This document shows, one piece after another, positions 37,431 to 45,428 of a stretch of 64,000 nt of DNA. The stretch's first letter is position 1. The number at the start of each line of letters is the position of its first letter. The DNA is from Dyella jiangningensis (GTDB taxonomy: Bacteria > Pseudomonadota > Gammaproteobacteria > Xanthomonadales > Rhodanobacteraceae), in NCBI RefSeq assembly GCF_003264855.1, contig NZ_NFZS01000001.1:62001-126000 (forward strand), in the 5' to 3' direction. The translations under genes were made by a program, and so were the position numbers. The notes beneath the pieces were generated by a model. It was given only the letters and a program-made list of their open reading frames with translations. It made no database searches and was not told the origin of the DNA.

Positions 37431-38714
37431 ATGGAAAACACGCTCAAGCGCGTCGGTGTGATCGGCGGCGTACGCATTCCGTTCTGCCGCAACAACACCG
37501 CCTACGCCGATGTCGGCAATTTCGGCATGTCGGTGAAGGTGCTTGGGTCGCTGGTGGAGCGTTACGGCCTGCACGGCCAGGAACTGGGCGAAGTGGCGAT
37601 GGGTGCGGTGATCAAGCACTCGTCGGAGTGGAACCTGGCCCGCGAAGCGGTGCTGTCCTCGGGCCTGGCGCCCACCACGCCCGCCATCACCACGGCGCGT
37701 GCCTGCGGCACTTCGCTGGACAACGCCATCATCGTCGCCAACAAGATCGCCACCGGGCAGATCGAGGCGGGCATTGCCGGCGGCTCGGACACCACCAGCG
37801 ACGTGCCGATCGTGCTCGGCGAGCGGCTGCGCAAGCGCCTGCTCGCCATCAATCGTGGCAAGACCTGGCAGGACAAGCTGCGCGCCGCCACCCAGGGTTT
37901 CTCCTTCCGCGAATTCAAGCCGGCTTTTCCGGGCGTGGCCGAGCCGCGCACCGGCATGTCGATGGGCGACCACTGCGAGAAGATGGCCAAGGAGTGGCAC
38001 ATCAGCCGCCAGGGCCAGGACCAGCTCGCACTGGATAGCCATCACAAGCTGGCCGCCGCCTACGAAGCAGGCTTCTTCGACGACCTGGTCGTGCCGTTCC
38101 GCGGTTTGAAACGCGACGGGTTCCTGCGTCCGGACTCCACCATGGAGAAGCTGGCCTCGCTCAAGCCCGCCTTCGACAAGAGTTCCGGCCACGGCACGCT
38201 CACCGCGGGCAACTCAACCGGCCTTTCGGACGGCGCGGCGGCGGTGTTGCTGGGCACGGAGGAATGGGCGTCCAAACGCGGGTTGAAGGTGCAGGCATGG
38301 TTCCGTGATGCCGAAGTCGCCGCGGTCGACTTCGTGCATGGCGAAGGCCTGCTGATGGCGCCCACGATCGCCGTGCCGCGCATGCTGGCGCGCAACGGCC
38401 TCACCCTGCAGGACTTCGATTTCTACGAGATCCACGAAGCCTTCGCCGCGCAGGTGCTGTGCACGCTGCGCGCGTGGGAAAGCGCGGATTACTGCAAGAA
38501 CCGCCTGGGCCTCGACCAGCCGCTGGGCTCGATCGACCCGGCCAAGCTCAACGTGCATGGCTCCAGCCTTGCGGTCGGCCACCCGTTCGCGGCCACCGGT
38601 GCGCGCATCGTCGCCACGCTGGCGAAGCTGCTGGAACAGAAGGGTTCGGGCCGCGGCCTGATCTCCATCTGCACCGCCGGCGGCATGGGCGTCACCGCCA
38701 TCCTCGAGCGCTGA
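37431..38714 (+). CDS. Acetyl-CoA C-acyltransferase (thiolase, FadI-like)
   Basis: 427 residues from the ATG at 37431. Thiolase active-site residues are visible: the nucleophile Cys in TTARACGTSLDNAI (about residue 90), the His in YEIHEAFAAQ (about residue 335), GHPFAATGARIVA (about residue 385), and the second Cys in SICTAGGMG, where the usual CxGGGQG is varied. It catalyses thiolytic cleavage of 3-ketoacyl-CoA in beta-oxidation, or the reverse condensation. The length and motifs fit the FadI/long acetyl-CoA acetyltransferase branch. No FadJ/FadB partner is next to it. The TonB-like gene follows 25 bases later. Confidence 0.93.
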   Translation: MENTLKRVGVIGGVRIPFCRNNTAYADVGNFGMSVKVLGSLVERYGLHGQELGEVAMGAVIKHSSEWNLAREAVLSSGLAPTTPAITTARACGTSLDNAIIVANKIATGQIEAGIAGGSDTTSDVPIVLGERLRKRLLAINRGKTWQDKLRAATQGFSFREFKPAFPGVAEPRTGMSMGDHCEKMAKEWHISRQGQDQLALDSHHKLAAAYEAGFFDDLVVPFRGLKRDGFLRPDSTMEKLASLKPAFDKSSGHGTLTAGNSTGLSDGAAAVLLGTEEWASKRGLKVQAWFRDAEVAAVDFVHGEGLLMAPTIAVPRMLARNGLTLQDFDFYEIHEAFAAQVLCTLRAWESADYCKNRLGLDQPLGSIDPAKLNVHGSSLAVGHPFAATGARIVATLAKLLEQKGSGRGLISICTAGGMGVTAILER

Positions 38715-38739
38715 ACGCGGCGGCAGGTCGCCCTCGCCG

Positions 38740-39252
38740 ATGCTCCCTTTGCGCACGACCACCAGCCTGAGCGTGTTGGCCTTGCTGGTGGGCATCGCAG
38801 GCACGGCCTGGCTGAGTACGTTCACCGACGAGTGGAAAGGTCCGGCACCGTCGATGGCGTCGCATGCGGACAAGGTGCGTACCGTGCTGCGCCGCCATGC
38901 ACGACCCGCGCGCATGCAAGTGGCAGTGCCCCTGCGCGAGCCCGCCACGGCTACCGCGGCAGGCGTGCCTCGCGCCGAGGCAGCGCCGGCTCTGCCGTCG
39001 TTGACGCCGATCGACATGCCGTCTTTGCCGGGCTCGTGGCTCGGACGCACGGCGTCGGGGCAGGGGCGTGTGGTGTTGCGCTTGTCCGTAGACGGCGAAG
39101 GTCGCGCGCAATCTGCCTCGGTGGCGCAATCCAGCGGCGATGCGGCGCTGGATGATCGCGCGGTGCGCATGGCGTTGGGCTGGCGCTTTGCGGTGCCGGC
39201 AGATCATCCCGGTGGGCTCACCGGTCAGCTGGTGATGCGCTTCGACGAGTAG
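38740..39252 (+). CDS. TonB-family C-terminal domain protein
   Basis: 170 residues. One N-terminal membrane helix (LSVLALLVGIAGTAWLSTF), a Pro/Ala-rich periplasmic linker, and a C-terminal TonB-type domain (GRVVLRLSVDGEGRAQSASV, then AVRMALGWRFAVPAD). TonB proteins pass energy from ExbB/ExbD to outer-membrane receptors; here neither exb genes nor a receptor are nearby, and the short linker suggests a divergent role. It follows the thiolase by 25 bases, which looks like chance cotranscription. A single family A repeat unit lies 24 bases after its stop. Confidence 0.8.
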   Translation: MLPLRTTTSLSVLALLVGIAGTAWLSTFTDEWKGPAPSMASHADKVRTVLRRHARPARMQVAVPLREPATATAAGVPRAEAAPALPSLTPIDMPSLPGSWLGRTASGQGRVVLRLSVDGEGRAQSASVAQSSGDAALDDRAVRMALGWRFAVPADHPGGLTGQLVMRFDE

Positions 39253-39276
39253 ACCGCACCATCCGCTAGCTACCGT

Positions 39277-39300
39277 TGTAGGAGCGCACCCAGTGCACGA
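39277..39300 (+). repeat. Single family A unit
   Basis: GTAGGAGCGCACCCAGTG core with one change in the tail (GCACGA in place of GCGCGA). No inverted partner lies within 130 bases. Confidence 0.7.
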
Positions 39301-39438
39301 TCGCCGTTCGCCTCGGTCTTTCCAATCGATCGCTTCCGCGAACGCAGGGCGAACGCGCACAACGCCAAAAGGGGGCGTGGCGAGTCATGCGGGGAATTTC
39401 GCTTCTGCTCTGGCGCTTCGGCGAGCGGGCTCGCTTGC

Positions 39439-39461
39439 GACCGAAGGGAGTCCCTGTGGGG
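39439..39461 (-). repeat. Mini-element, copy 4 (reverse orientation, 23 bases)
   Basis: On the minus strand it reads CCCCACAGGGAC then TCCCTTCGGTC, one base shorter than the other copies. It lies beside a perfect GCC-rich hairpin (39472-39493). Confidence 0.6.
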
Positions 39462-39493
39462 CGGCGGGCTTCCGAGCCGCTGCTGCGGCTCGG

Positions 39494-39560
39494 GTCACTT
39501 TCTCTTGCTTGCCCAAGTCCCACAGGGATTAGCTTCGCGTCAGAAAGTAACCAAAGAGAA
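39494..39560 (-). repeat. TTACTTT intergenic repeat, copy 2, interrupted by the mini-element
   Basis: In reverse orientation it matches the repeat at 33295-33341 on both sides (GTCACTTTCTCTTGC on the left; AGAAAGTAACCAAAGAG on the right). In the middle it has an extra 25 bases at 39517-39541 that are absent from copy 1. Confidence 0.78.
39518..39541 (+). repeat. 24-base mini-element, copy 3, inside another repeat
   Basis: TCCCACAGGGAT followed by TAGCTTCGCGTC. It splits the TTACTTT repeat exactly at its centre, showing that it can move or be inserted as a unit. Confidence 0.75.
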
Positions 39561-39650
39561 CGGCACCCCGCGTGGCGCTGTCTGGGCTGCTTCCAGCCAG
39601 TCCGTGAGGGGCGGCCGGGCTTTTCGACCGGGCTCCTGCCCGGGCGAAAA

Positions 39651-39673
39651 GTGCCCGACGTCCTGTCGGGCAC
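39651..39673. repeat. Perfect 9-bp hairpin
   Basis: GTGCCCGAC, five-base loop, GTCGGGCAC. One of several hairpins in the 39.3-39.8 kb repeat region. Confidence 0.7.
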
Positions 39674-39774
39674 CCCTGCGGGGCCTGATCGTCCACCCAT
39701 CACCGCCACACAGGGGTTATTTGTAGGCTCGTGCCGCTACGCGGCACATCGCTTCGCGAAGCCTGCGGCCCCAT

Positions 39775-39897
39775 TGTAGGAGCGCACCCAGTGCGCGACC
39801 GCGAACTGACATGACTGTCTCGGTCTGCGGTGGTCGCGACTGCGCAAGCTGAGGTCACGCAGCAACGCGGCGGCCGCGCACTGGGTGCGCTCCCACA
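39775..39897. repeat. REPIN-like inverted pair, family A
   Basis: Unit 39775-39798 faces 39875-39897 with 76 bases between. It lies downstream of the phospholipase D-like gene (minus strand), whose stop is at 39920, so it could end that transcript. Confidence 0.8.
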
Positions 39898-39919
39898 AAA
39901 AAAGCGGCGTCGGGAGCGA

Positions 39920-41785
39920 TCAGAGAATCCCCTTCACCCCCGAACCAAACGCCGTAATCAACCGCGTGTAGATCAACTTCGACGAAATCGCCACGTCCGG
40001 AAAATCGCCCACCGGCGTGTAGCAACTGAAGAACGCGGGATCGCTGGGACGCATCGGTGTGCAGCCGGCCTTGAGGTCGTAGCTGGTGGCGTAGCGGTAG
40101 GGCCACAGGTCGAAGATGGGCAGGCTGGCGGAGACGTCGCCGATCGCCATGCTGAGGCCGCCTTGCTGGCGTGGTGCGATGACCCAGGCATTTTCCGGTT
40201 GCGTGTCGCGCAGGATGCTGTCGCGCAGTTCGCCGGCGAAGCGCGCGTCGTACACGATCACACCGGCCTCGGTGTTGTAGTGGTCCGAACGCGGATCGAA
40301 ATTGTGCGAACCCACCATGGCGAAGTCGTCGTCGACCACGATGGATTTGGCGTGCAGGCCGAAGCGTCGGCCGGGCGTGGTCAACGGTGCGGGGCGGTTG
40401 CGTCGTGCCTTGCCATGGCTGCCAAGCAGGCCGCGTTCGGTACCGATGCGTCGGCGTGCCTGCGTGCCATCGTGCGTGGCGATCGAAGGTCCCTCGTCCG
40501 CCGCGGCTTCCGCGTTGTCTTCGGCGGGGCCCGCCGCGTGCGGCTTCATCTCGTAGATCTCGAAGCCGTATTCCTTGAGGTAGTGCTTGCGATGCTTGTA
40601 CGAGATCGCATACACGGCGAACGCATCGGTGGACGCCAGCGAGTTGGTCGAGACGATGATGCGTGGCGGCGATGCGCTCTGCCGCAGGCCGGCAAAGATC
40701 GCCTGTGCGCGTTCGCTCAGCACGAGATAGGGCGTCTGCAGCACGATTTCATGCTGGGCGGCGCCGATCATGCGCATCACGTGCGCGGTGAATTCCTGTG
40801 CGCTGCGTTTGTCGGGCTGCGTGGTCTTGGCGGGCAGGTCGCTGAAGTAGTCCACGCGGCCGGTGCGCAGCGTCTGGCTCACCAGCGCCGCGTCGAGCCA
40901 GTCGGCATCGTCGGCCTCATCCAGCACGCGTGCCACGCGTTGCGGATGCGTGTAGTGCGGTTGCGGCCAGCTTACGGGGCCATCGGCGGCGAGGATGTCG
41001 TGGTTGACGTCGCGCAGGTGCGTCAGCGGCGTCGCGCGCTTGTGGTTCCAGAAGGTCTCGAAGCTGCTCGCCATGGCGCGCGCGGCCGGTCCGCCCACCA
41101 TCACGTCGCGGTCGACATAATCGAAGTCGTCGTCCCAGTCGAAATAGCGATCCTGGTAGTTGCGGCCGCCGGTGATGCCGATCGCGTCGTCCACCAGCAG
41201 CAGCTTGTTGTGCATGCGCTGGTTGAAGTGATGGAAGCAGCACACGATGCTCGCGCCGAATTCCACCGCCGACGTCTGTGCCTCGTGGAAGGTCGGGTTG
41301 TACAGGCGCACTTCGAGGTTGGCGTGCGCGTCGGCGAGGCGCTTCAACAGCGCGGCGTCGTTGAAGGAGAACAGCTGGTCCGCGAGAATGCGCACCTTCA
41401 CGCCGCGCCTCGCGGCCTTGAACAGTTCGTCCAGCACCAGCTGGCCGGCGTCGTCCTGATCCCAGATGTAGGTCTGCACGTCGATGCTGCGCTGCGCGGC
41501 GCGGATCAGGTTGAGCCGCGCCACCATCGCCGCTTCGCTGTCGTTGAGCAGGGTGACCACGTGCACGGGCTGGGCGTCGGTGGCATCCTCCAGCGCCTCG
41601 CGCGCAGCGTCCAGCAGTGGCGAGTCGATGGCGCAATGATCGGCGCGGTCGCAGTCCAGCTCGTGATGCGTGTCGGCGGCGACCACCGCATCCGCGCGAT
41701 GGATGTGTGACGGCGACACGGCGCATCCCGGCAGGACCAGGATCGCAGCGAGCAGGGAGGCAAGGGCGATCCAGCGCGGGTGCAT
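39920..41785 (-). CDS. Phospholipase D/cardiolipin synthase-like lipoprotein
   Basis: 621 residues from the ATG at 41785. The signal ends in a lipobox (LLAAILVLPGC), so a membrane-anchored lipoprotein is predicted. Two HKD motifs of the PLD family are present: HNKLLLVDDAIGITGGRN (about residue 210) and HAKSIVVDDDFAMVGSHN (about residue 490), both with the downstream Asp and Asn. Between them lies an acidic, Ala-rich stretch (EDNAEAAADEGPS). The family transfers phosphatidyl groups (cardiolipin synthase) or cleaves phosphodiesters; the lipoprotein form suggests action on the periplasmic side. The ATG has no obvious ribosome site, and a MITE-like element begins only 20 bases upstream, so its native promoter may be displaced. 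Confidence 0.88.
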   Translation of the reverse strand: MHPRWIALASLLAAILVLPGCAVSPSHIHRADAVVAADTHHELDCDRADHCAIDSPLLDAAREALEDATDAQPVHVVTLLNDSEAAMVARLNLIRAAQRSIDVQTYIWDQDDAGQLVLDELFKAARRGVKVRILADQLFSFNDAALLKRLADAHANLEVRLYNPTFHEAQTSAVEFGASIVCCFHHFNQRMHNKLLLVDDAIGITGGRNYQDRYFDWDDDFDYVDRDVMVGGPAARAMASSFETFWNHKRATPLTHLRDVNHDILAADGPVSWPQPHYTHPQRVARVLDEADDADWLDAALVSQTLRTGRVDYFSDLPAKTTQPDKRSAQEFTAHVMRMIGAAQHEIVLQTPYLVLSERAQAIFAGLRQSASPPRIIVSTNSLASTDAFAVYAISYKHRKHYLKEYGFEIYEMKPHAAGPAEDNAEAAADEGPSIATHDGTQARRRIGTERGLLGSHGKARRNRPAPLTTPGRRFGLHAKSIVVDDDFAMVGSHNFDPRSDHYNTEAGVIVYDARFAGELRDSILRDTQPENAWVIAPRQQGGLSMAIGDVSASLPIFDLWPYRYATSYDLKAGCTPMRPSDPAFFSCYTPVGDFPDVAISSKLIYTRLITAFGSGVKGIL

Positions 41786-41804
41786 GCCGGAATGATACGG
41801 GTTA

Positions 41805-42095
41805 GGGATGATCTGATTAACTCTGCGCAGGCGGCATGATGTCCAGAAGGCCCCCAGGGTGGGTTGCGTGGCGTCGTGCAGACTGGCCGTCTGTGCAAGC
41901 CGCGCGGCACAGCCTGGGGGCCTTCTGGACATCACCCCATCATTCTGAATTTCAATATGTTGGGGCCGGCTCTGTCCGTTCGCAGGCCTTCGGCCCATCG
42001 TCTCAACAGACAGCCAGTCTGCCATCGCCGATGGTCCTATGGCCTGCGAACGGACAGAGCCGGTGACGCCTGCGCAGAGTTAATCAGAGCATCCC
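41805..42095. mobile_element. MITE-like element with 29-bp terminal inverted repeats
   Basis: The left end GGGATGATCTGATTAACTCT plus GCGCAGGCG (41805-41833) matches the inverse of the right end (42067-42095) at 28 of 29 bases. A TA flanks both ends (41803-41804 and 42096-42097), as expected for a TA target duplication of the Tc1/mariner/IS630 type. Inside are two perfect hairpins: 41838-41858 with 41913-41933 (21 bp) and 41966-41988 with 42041-42063 (23 bp). There is no transposase gene. The element fills the gap between the yceI-like stop (42100) and the PLD-like start (41785). Confidence 0.8.
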
Positions 42096-42099
42096 TACG

Positions 42100-42663
42100 T
42101 CAACGGCTGATGTAATCGAGGCTGATCGACAGACCCAATTCCACCTTGTCCGACAGCGCGGCGCGGTGTCCGGTCATCCCGAAGTCACTGCGCTGGATGG
42201 CGCCGCGCACGGCGATCACGCATTGCTGTGGCTCATGCAGCGGGCACGGGGAAGGCAGCAATTCGAAATGCGCCGGCCGCGTGATGCCGCGCAGGGTGAG
42301 CGTACCGTCGAGGTCGCCACCCTTTTCCAGCGAGGCGAGCGTGATCGGCTCGGATACGAAATGAATCGTGGGGTAGCGCTCCACGTCGAAGAATTCCGGC
42401 GCCAGCACCCAGCGGCGAATGCGGTCGGACCCCATCTGGATGCTGTCCACGGTGATGCGCGCGTCGACCACCGCGGTGTCGTGCTGGGGGTTCAAGGTCA
42501 CGTCGCCGTCGATCTGCTGGAAGCGTCCGCTGATCTGGCTCAGCCAGAACAGTCGCACGCCGAAATCGGCGTGGGAGCGCGTGGAATCGATGCGGTAATC
42601 AGCGGCCTGGACCGGCAGGATGGCCAGCAGGAACAAGGCCAGCCCGCCGATGAAGCGCCGCAT
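42100..42663 (-). CDS. YceI-family periplasmic lipid-binding-like protein
   Basis: 187 residues with a signal peptide (MRRFIGGLALFLLAILPVQA). The beta-barrel lipocalin-like fold of YceI is recognised from YRIDSTRSHADFGVRLFWLS, the FDVERYPTIHFVSE strand and LTLRGITRPAHFELLP. Known YceI members bind polyisoprenoid or fatty acyl chains in the periplasm. The start ATG overlaps the stop of sixA by one base (TGATG), so the two are translationally coupled in a ParA-SixA-YceI run. Confidence 0.9.
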   Translation of the reverse strand: MRRFIGGLALFLLAILPVQAADYRIDSTRSHADFGVRLFWLSQISGRFQQIDGDVTLNPQHDTAVVDARITVDSIQMGSDRIRRWVLAPEFFDVERYPTIHFVSEPITLASLEKGGDLDGTLTLRGITRPAHFELLPSPCPLHEPQQCVIAVRGAIQRSDFGMTGHRAALSDKVELGLSISLDYISR

Positions 42664-43136
42664 CAGGGAGACCAGAAGGCGTCCAGGCGGGCGTTGCCCG
42701 GTTCCAGCGCACCGTTGAGGTGCAGCACCGCCAGGCCCGCCGGCGGCATGCCGCGGAATTCGTCCGAGCGACCTTCGACCAGCAGCGCCACCAGTCGCTC
42801 GATGCCGGGGTTGTGTCCTACCAGGACGACCGTGCCGGCATCGGCATGCTGATCCAGCAGCGCCAGCAGCTCGCCCGGCGTCGCTTCGTAGATGTCCTCG
42901 GCAAACTGCGGTTCCGGCGCATGCTTCATCGAGGCGAGCGCCAGCGATGCCGTGGCACGCGTGCGCTCGGAGGGAGAACACAGCACGCGGTCGGGTTTCA
43001 CGCCGTGCGAGGCCAGCCACTTGCCCGCTGCCTTGGCCTCCTGTTCGCCACGCCCGCTCAGGCGCCGGCTCTGGTCGTCGCCTCCGGAAGAGGCCGGCTG
43101 TGCTTCGGCATGTCGCAACAGGATGAGTTCGTGCAT
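42663..43136 (-). CDS. sixA: Phosphohistidine phosphatase SixA-like
   Basis: 157 residues from the ATG at 43136, giving the family start MHELILLRHAEAQ with the catalytic RHA motif (phosphoenzyme His). The second catalytic His is in VVLVGHNPGIERLV (about residue 98). SixA removes phosphate from histidines of phosphotransfer proteins (such as ArcB or PTS components). The short histidine-phosphatase fold is complete and cytoplasmic. It lies 44 bases after parA-like and overlaps yceI by one base. Its partner protein here is unknown. Confidence 0.9.
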   Translation of the reverse strand: MHELILLRHAEAQPASSGGDDQSRRLSGRGEQEAKAAGKWLASHGVKPDRVLCSPSERTRATASLALASMKHAPEPQFAEDIYEATPGELLALLDQHADAGTVVLVGHNPGIERLVALLVEGRSDEFRGMPPAGLAVLHLNGALEPGNARLDAFWSP

Positions 43137-43180
43137 GGGCAAGGCTCCAAGATCGTGCCGCGATGGCGTAGCCACGCTGG

Positions 43181-43813
43181 TCAATGCTGGCGTTTGATCC
43201 AGCGGAGGAGGTGTTTCCAATCCTCCTGGTGGCTCCGGACGTTTTCCGAAGCGTAGTCAAAGATACCCTTGCCGAGTGCGGCGAGCAGCACATACGCCTG
43301 ACTGTCTCTCAACTGCGCCACGAGGGGGAACGGCGCCTGTTCCGCCAACCGCGTCATCGCGTCCTGGCTTGCATGGGTCCAGGGCTTCAGGCGGTTGCCC
43401 ACCAGGCCCACGGGTAGCTTGCCACGCTTGATGCGACTGATCTGTTTCAGGTGATCGAGGAAGTCCAACGTGGCGTCGAGGTCAAAGGTTGACGGCAGCA
43501 CCGGCACCAGCAGCACGTCGGCTTTTTCCAGGTAGGGCTCGAGATCACGCTCCTGCGACCCGGCGGCGGTGTCGATCAGTACGCGCTGGGTGTCGGGCGG
43601 GAGTTTTTCCAGGGATCGGCGGTTGCCTTCCAGGGCCAGTACGCCGGGTACGTTGTCCGGACGCCTCGTGGCCCAGCGAAAGCCGGACTGCTGCCGGTCG
43701 GCGTCGACGATGGCCGTGTGCTTGCCATCCTGCGCCCAATGCGAAGCGAGCTGCGTGACCAGCGTGCTCTTTCCACAACCGCCTTTGCTGCTTGCTACCA
43801 GAACCGTCAGCAT
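43181..43813 (-). CDS. Orphan ParA/MinD-family ATPase
   Basis: 210 residues. The deviant Walker A is VASSKGGCGKSTLVTQLA (residues about 6-22, with the signature Lys), switch I region VDADRQQSGFRW, and Walker B-like RVLIDTAAGS (about residues 76-86). This small ParA class without N-terminal HTH is found in chromosomal, plasmid and cargo-positioning systems. No ParB gene or parS-like sequence is nearby, so a cargo or cell-pole role is as likely as chromosome segregation. It is the first gene of a ParA-SixA-YceI run; the next upstream gene starts over 1 kb away. Confidence 0.92.
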   Translation of the reverse strand: MLTVLVASSKGGCGKSTLVTQLASHWAQDGKHTAIVDADRQQSGFRWATRRPDNVPGVLALEGNRRSLEKLPPDTQRVLIDTAAGSQERDLEPYLEKADVLLVPVLPSTFDLDATLDFLDHLKQISRIKRGKLPVGLVGNRLKPWTHASQDAMTRLAEQAPFPLVAQLRDSQAYVLLAALGKGIFDYASENVRSHQEDWKHLLRWIKRQH

Positions 43814-43884
43814 GTTGCTGCCCCTGTGTTCAAGCCTGGCCCAAGCCTACACGATGGTCGGGGCGGCAAGGCAAGCTTGGCGAA

Positions 43885-44928
43885 TCACGCCTGCGGCTTG
43901 GACGGCTCCCAGTCGGCGGGCGCTTCGACATTGACGTTGTAGTCGTGAAGCGCAGTGAGCATCAGGCTCATCTCGGTGCCGCCCGAGCGTGCCAGCGACA
44001 GCAGATGCTGGGCGAGCGCGGTGTCGCCCTGCGCGCGGGACGACAGCTGGGCGAAGCTCTGTACCTGCCACACCAGGTTGCGGCGCGCGCGGCGGGCGTC
44101 GTCCTGTTGGGACGGGTCGTCCGACAGCACCTCGCGCAGATGCAGGCCCAGCGAACGGCCCAGCGGGCTCGAACCCCATTCCAGCAGCTTGGCGAGCTTG
44201 AGGCAGTCGGCCTTCATGCCCTCGTTGTCCTTGTTGGCCTCACACAGGCGCGAGGTGGCCTGCAGGCCCGGCTGCGGCTGCGTTTCGGCCAGGCCGAAGA
44301 CCATCATCACCTGCACGCCCACCGCGCCCGTGGGCGACAGCGGGTTGATCACCGCAGGCGGTGGCGGCAGCAGCGTGACGGTGGTGGCCAGCGCCTTGAG
44401 GCTGATGCCGGTGTAGTCGTCGTAGACCTTGGCCGCGGCGGCCTTGCCGAGGTCTTCGCGGGCGGCATCGAGCTTGTCGTTCTTCACGTCCTGGCCCAGC
44501 TTCAGCAGCCACACCGCCGCGTTGTCCGGCGCCTGGGCGACCAGCTTGTCCATCGCATCGGGGTTGGGGCAGGCGTCGGCCTTGGTGTCGCAGTCGCTCA
44601 ATCGCACCCAGTTGATCTCCGGGCCGGCGCCTGGCGCCGTCGAGGCGCGGTCGATCAGCGTATGGAAGCTGTTGAAGTCCGGCAGGTCGGTCAGCGGGCG
44701 GGCCAGCAGGGCGCCGCCGAGCAGCGGAACCGGCATGGCCTGGGGCGCGATTACGCTGACCAGGTCCTTCTGGAAGGCCAGCAGGGCCTGGCGGCGTGCG
44801 GCAATCTGCTGGTCGTTGGCGGTGGCCGACTTGGGCTTGGCCGGCGTTTTCGCGGCAAGCGCCGGACCGGTCAGCGAGGCCAAAACGAGTCCGAGCACGA
44901 GCAGGCGCCGTCCAAGCATGGGTGTCAT
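43885..44928 (-). CDS. Secreted protein of unknown function
   Basis: 347 residues. An N-terminal signal (RRLLVLGLVLASLTGPALAA) is followed by a mature part with repeated Leu/Ala-rich helices and paired cysteines (DCDTKADACPNPDAMDKL; ATSRLCEANKDNEGMKADCL), suggesting a disulfide-bonded helical periplasmic protein, possibly with Sel1/TPR-like repeats. I do not recognise a family. The start may be at 44928 or at the second Met at 44919. It lies 71 bases upstream of the ParA-like gene on the same strand and may belong to the same transcript. Confidence 0.75.
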   Translation of the reverse strand: MTPMLGRRLLVLGLVLASLTGPALAAKTPAKPKSATANDQQIAARRQALLAFQKDLVSVIAPQAMPVPLLGGALLARPLTDLPDFNSFHTLIDRASTAPGAGPEINWVRLSDCDTKADACPNPDAMDKLVAQAPDNAAVWLLKLGQDVKNDKLDAAREDLGKAAAAKVYDDYTGISLKALATTVTLLPPPPAVINPLSPTGAVGVQVMMVFGLAETQPQPGLQATSRLCEANKDNEGMKADCLKLAKLLEWGSSPLGRSLGLHLREVLSDDPSQQDDARRARRNLVWQVQSFAQLSSRAQGDTALAQHLLSLARSGGTEMSLMLTALHDYNVNVEAPADWEPSKPQA

Positions 44929-45084
44929 CCGTCCAAAACGAAGCGGCCAGCATACCGGTCAAGCATTAAGCTCGCCTGATCCACGGGACGGTGCGGCCGG
45001 GATAACGGTCCCGGGCTTGCTAGCATGGCCGCTTCGCGACGCCCCGGGATGGTCCGCCCCGTCCCGCGCAACAGGAGACACGCA

Positions 45085-45285
45085 GTGAACGATATTTCCT
45101 TCTTGGCCGACGGTCGGGCGGCCCCCTGGTTCGTGGGCTGGGGCACCCTGGCCCTGATCAATGCCGGATTGGCCCAGGGCAAGAATCGCAGTGGCCTGGT
45201 GTGGTTCCTGCTCTCGCTGCTGTTCGGGCCGATCGCCACGCTGGTGCTGGTGCTGCTGCCCAAGACGCGGCAGACCTTGTTCTGA
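45085..45285 (+). CDS. Small membrane protein, 66 residues
   Basis: The GTG at 45085 has AGGAG about 8 bases upstream and gives VNDISFLADGRAAPWFVGWG, then a hydrophobic segment and SGLVWFLLSLLFGPIATLVL, so two membrane segments and a basic C-terminus (PKTRQTLF). It resembles small 'superinfection immunity'/PMP3-like or antitermination-related proteins in size, but no clear family is assigned. It is divergent from the secreted unknown protein and followed by a family A pair. Confidence 0.65.
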   Translation: MNDISFLADGRAAPWFVGWGTLALINAGLAQGKNRSGLVWFLLSLLFGPIATLVLVLLPKTRQTLF

Positions 45286-45291
45286 TCTTCA

Positions 45292-45412
45292 TGTAGGAGC
45301 GCACCCAGTGCGCGAAGAGCCTACGAAGCGACGACGCCGGCATCCCCATCGCTGGGAATCCGGCGTCGGATACAACCATAGCCCGCGGTCGCGCACTGGG
45401 TGCGCTCCTACA
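45292..45412. repeat. REPIN-like inverted pair, family A
   Basis: Unit 45292-45315 faces 45389-45412, with 73 bases between. It lies between the small membrane protein (plus) and speE (minus), converging genes, and may end both transcripts. Confidence 0.8.
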
Positions 45413-45428
45413 GTCTGTGCGCTTGGGC

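Larger units (their letters stand above)
39253..39919. other. Repeat- and hairpin-rich intergenic region
   Basis: About 670 bases with no credible gene. It contains a single family A unit (39277-39300), mini-element copies at 39439-39461 (minus) and 39518-39541, the interrupted TTACTTT repeat (39494-39560), perfect hairpins at 39472-39493, 39651-39673 and 39731-39747, the palindrome GCTTCGCGAAGC at 39751, and a family A pair at the right end. Confidence 0.8.

Noticed and set aside
42026..42099. Open frame continuing from the PLD-like gene upstream into the MITE-like element
   Set aside because: The element has hairpins and no coding character; the lipoprotein signal begins at 41785, giving a natural start.
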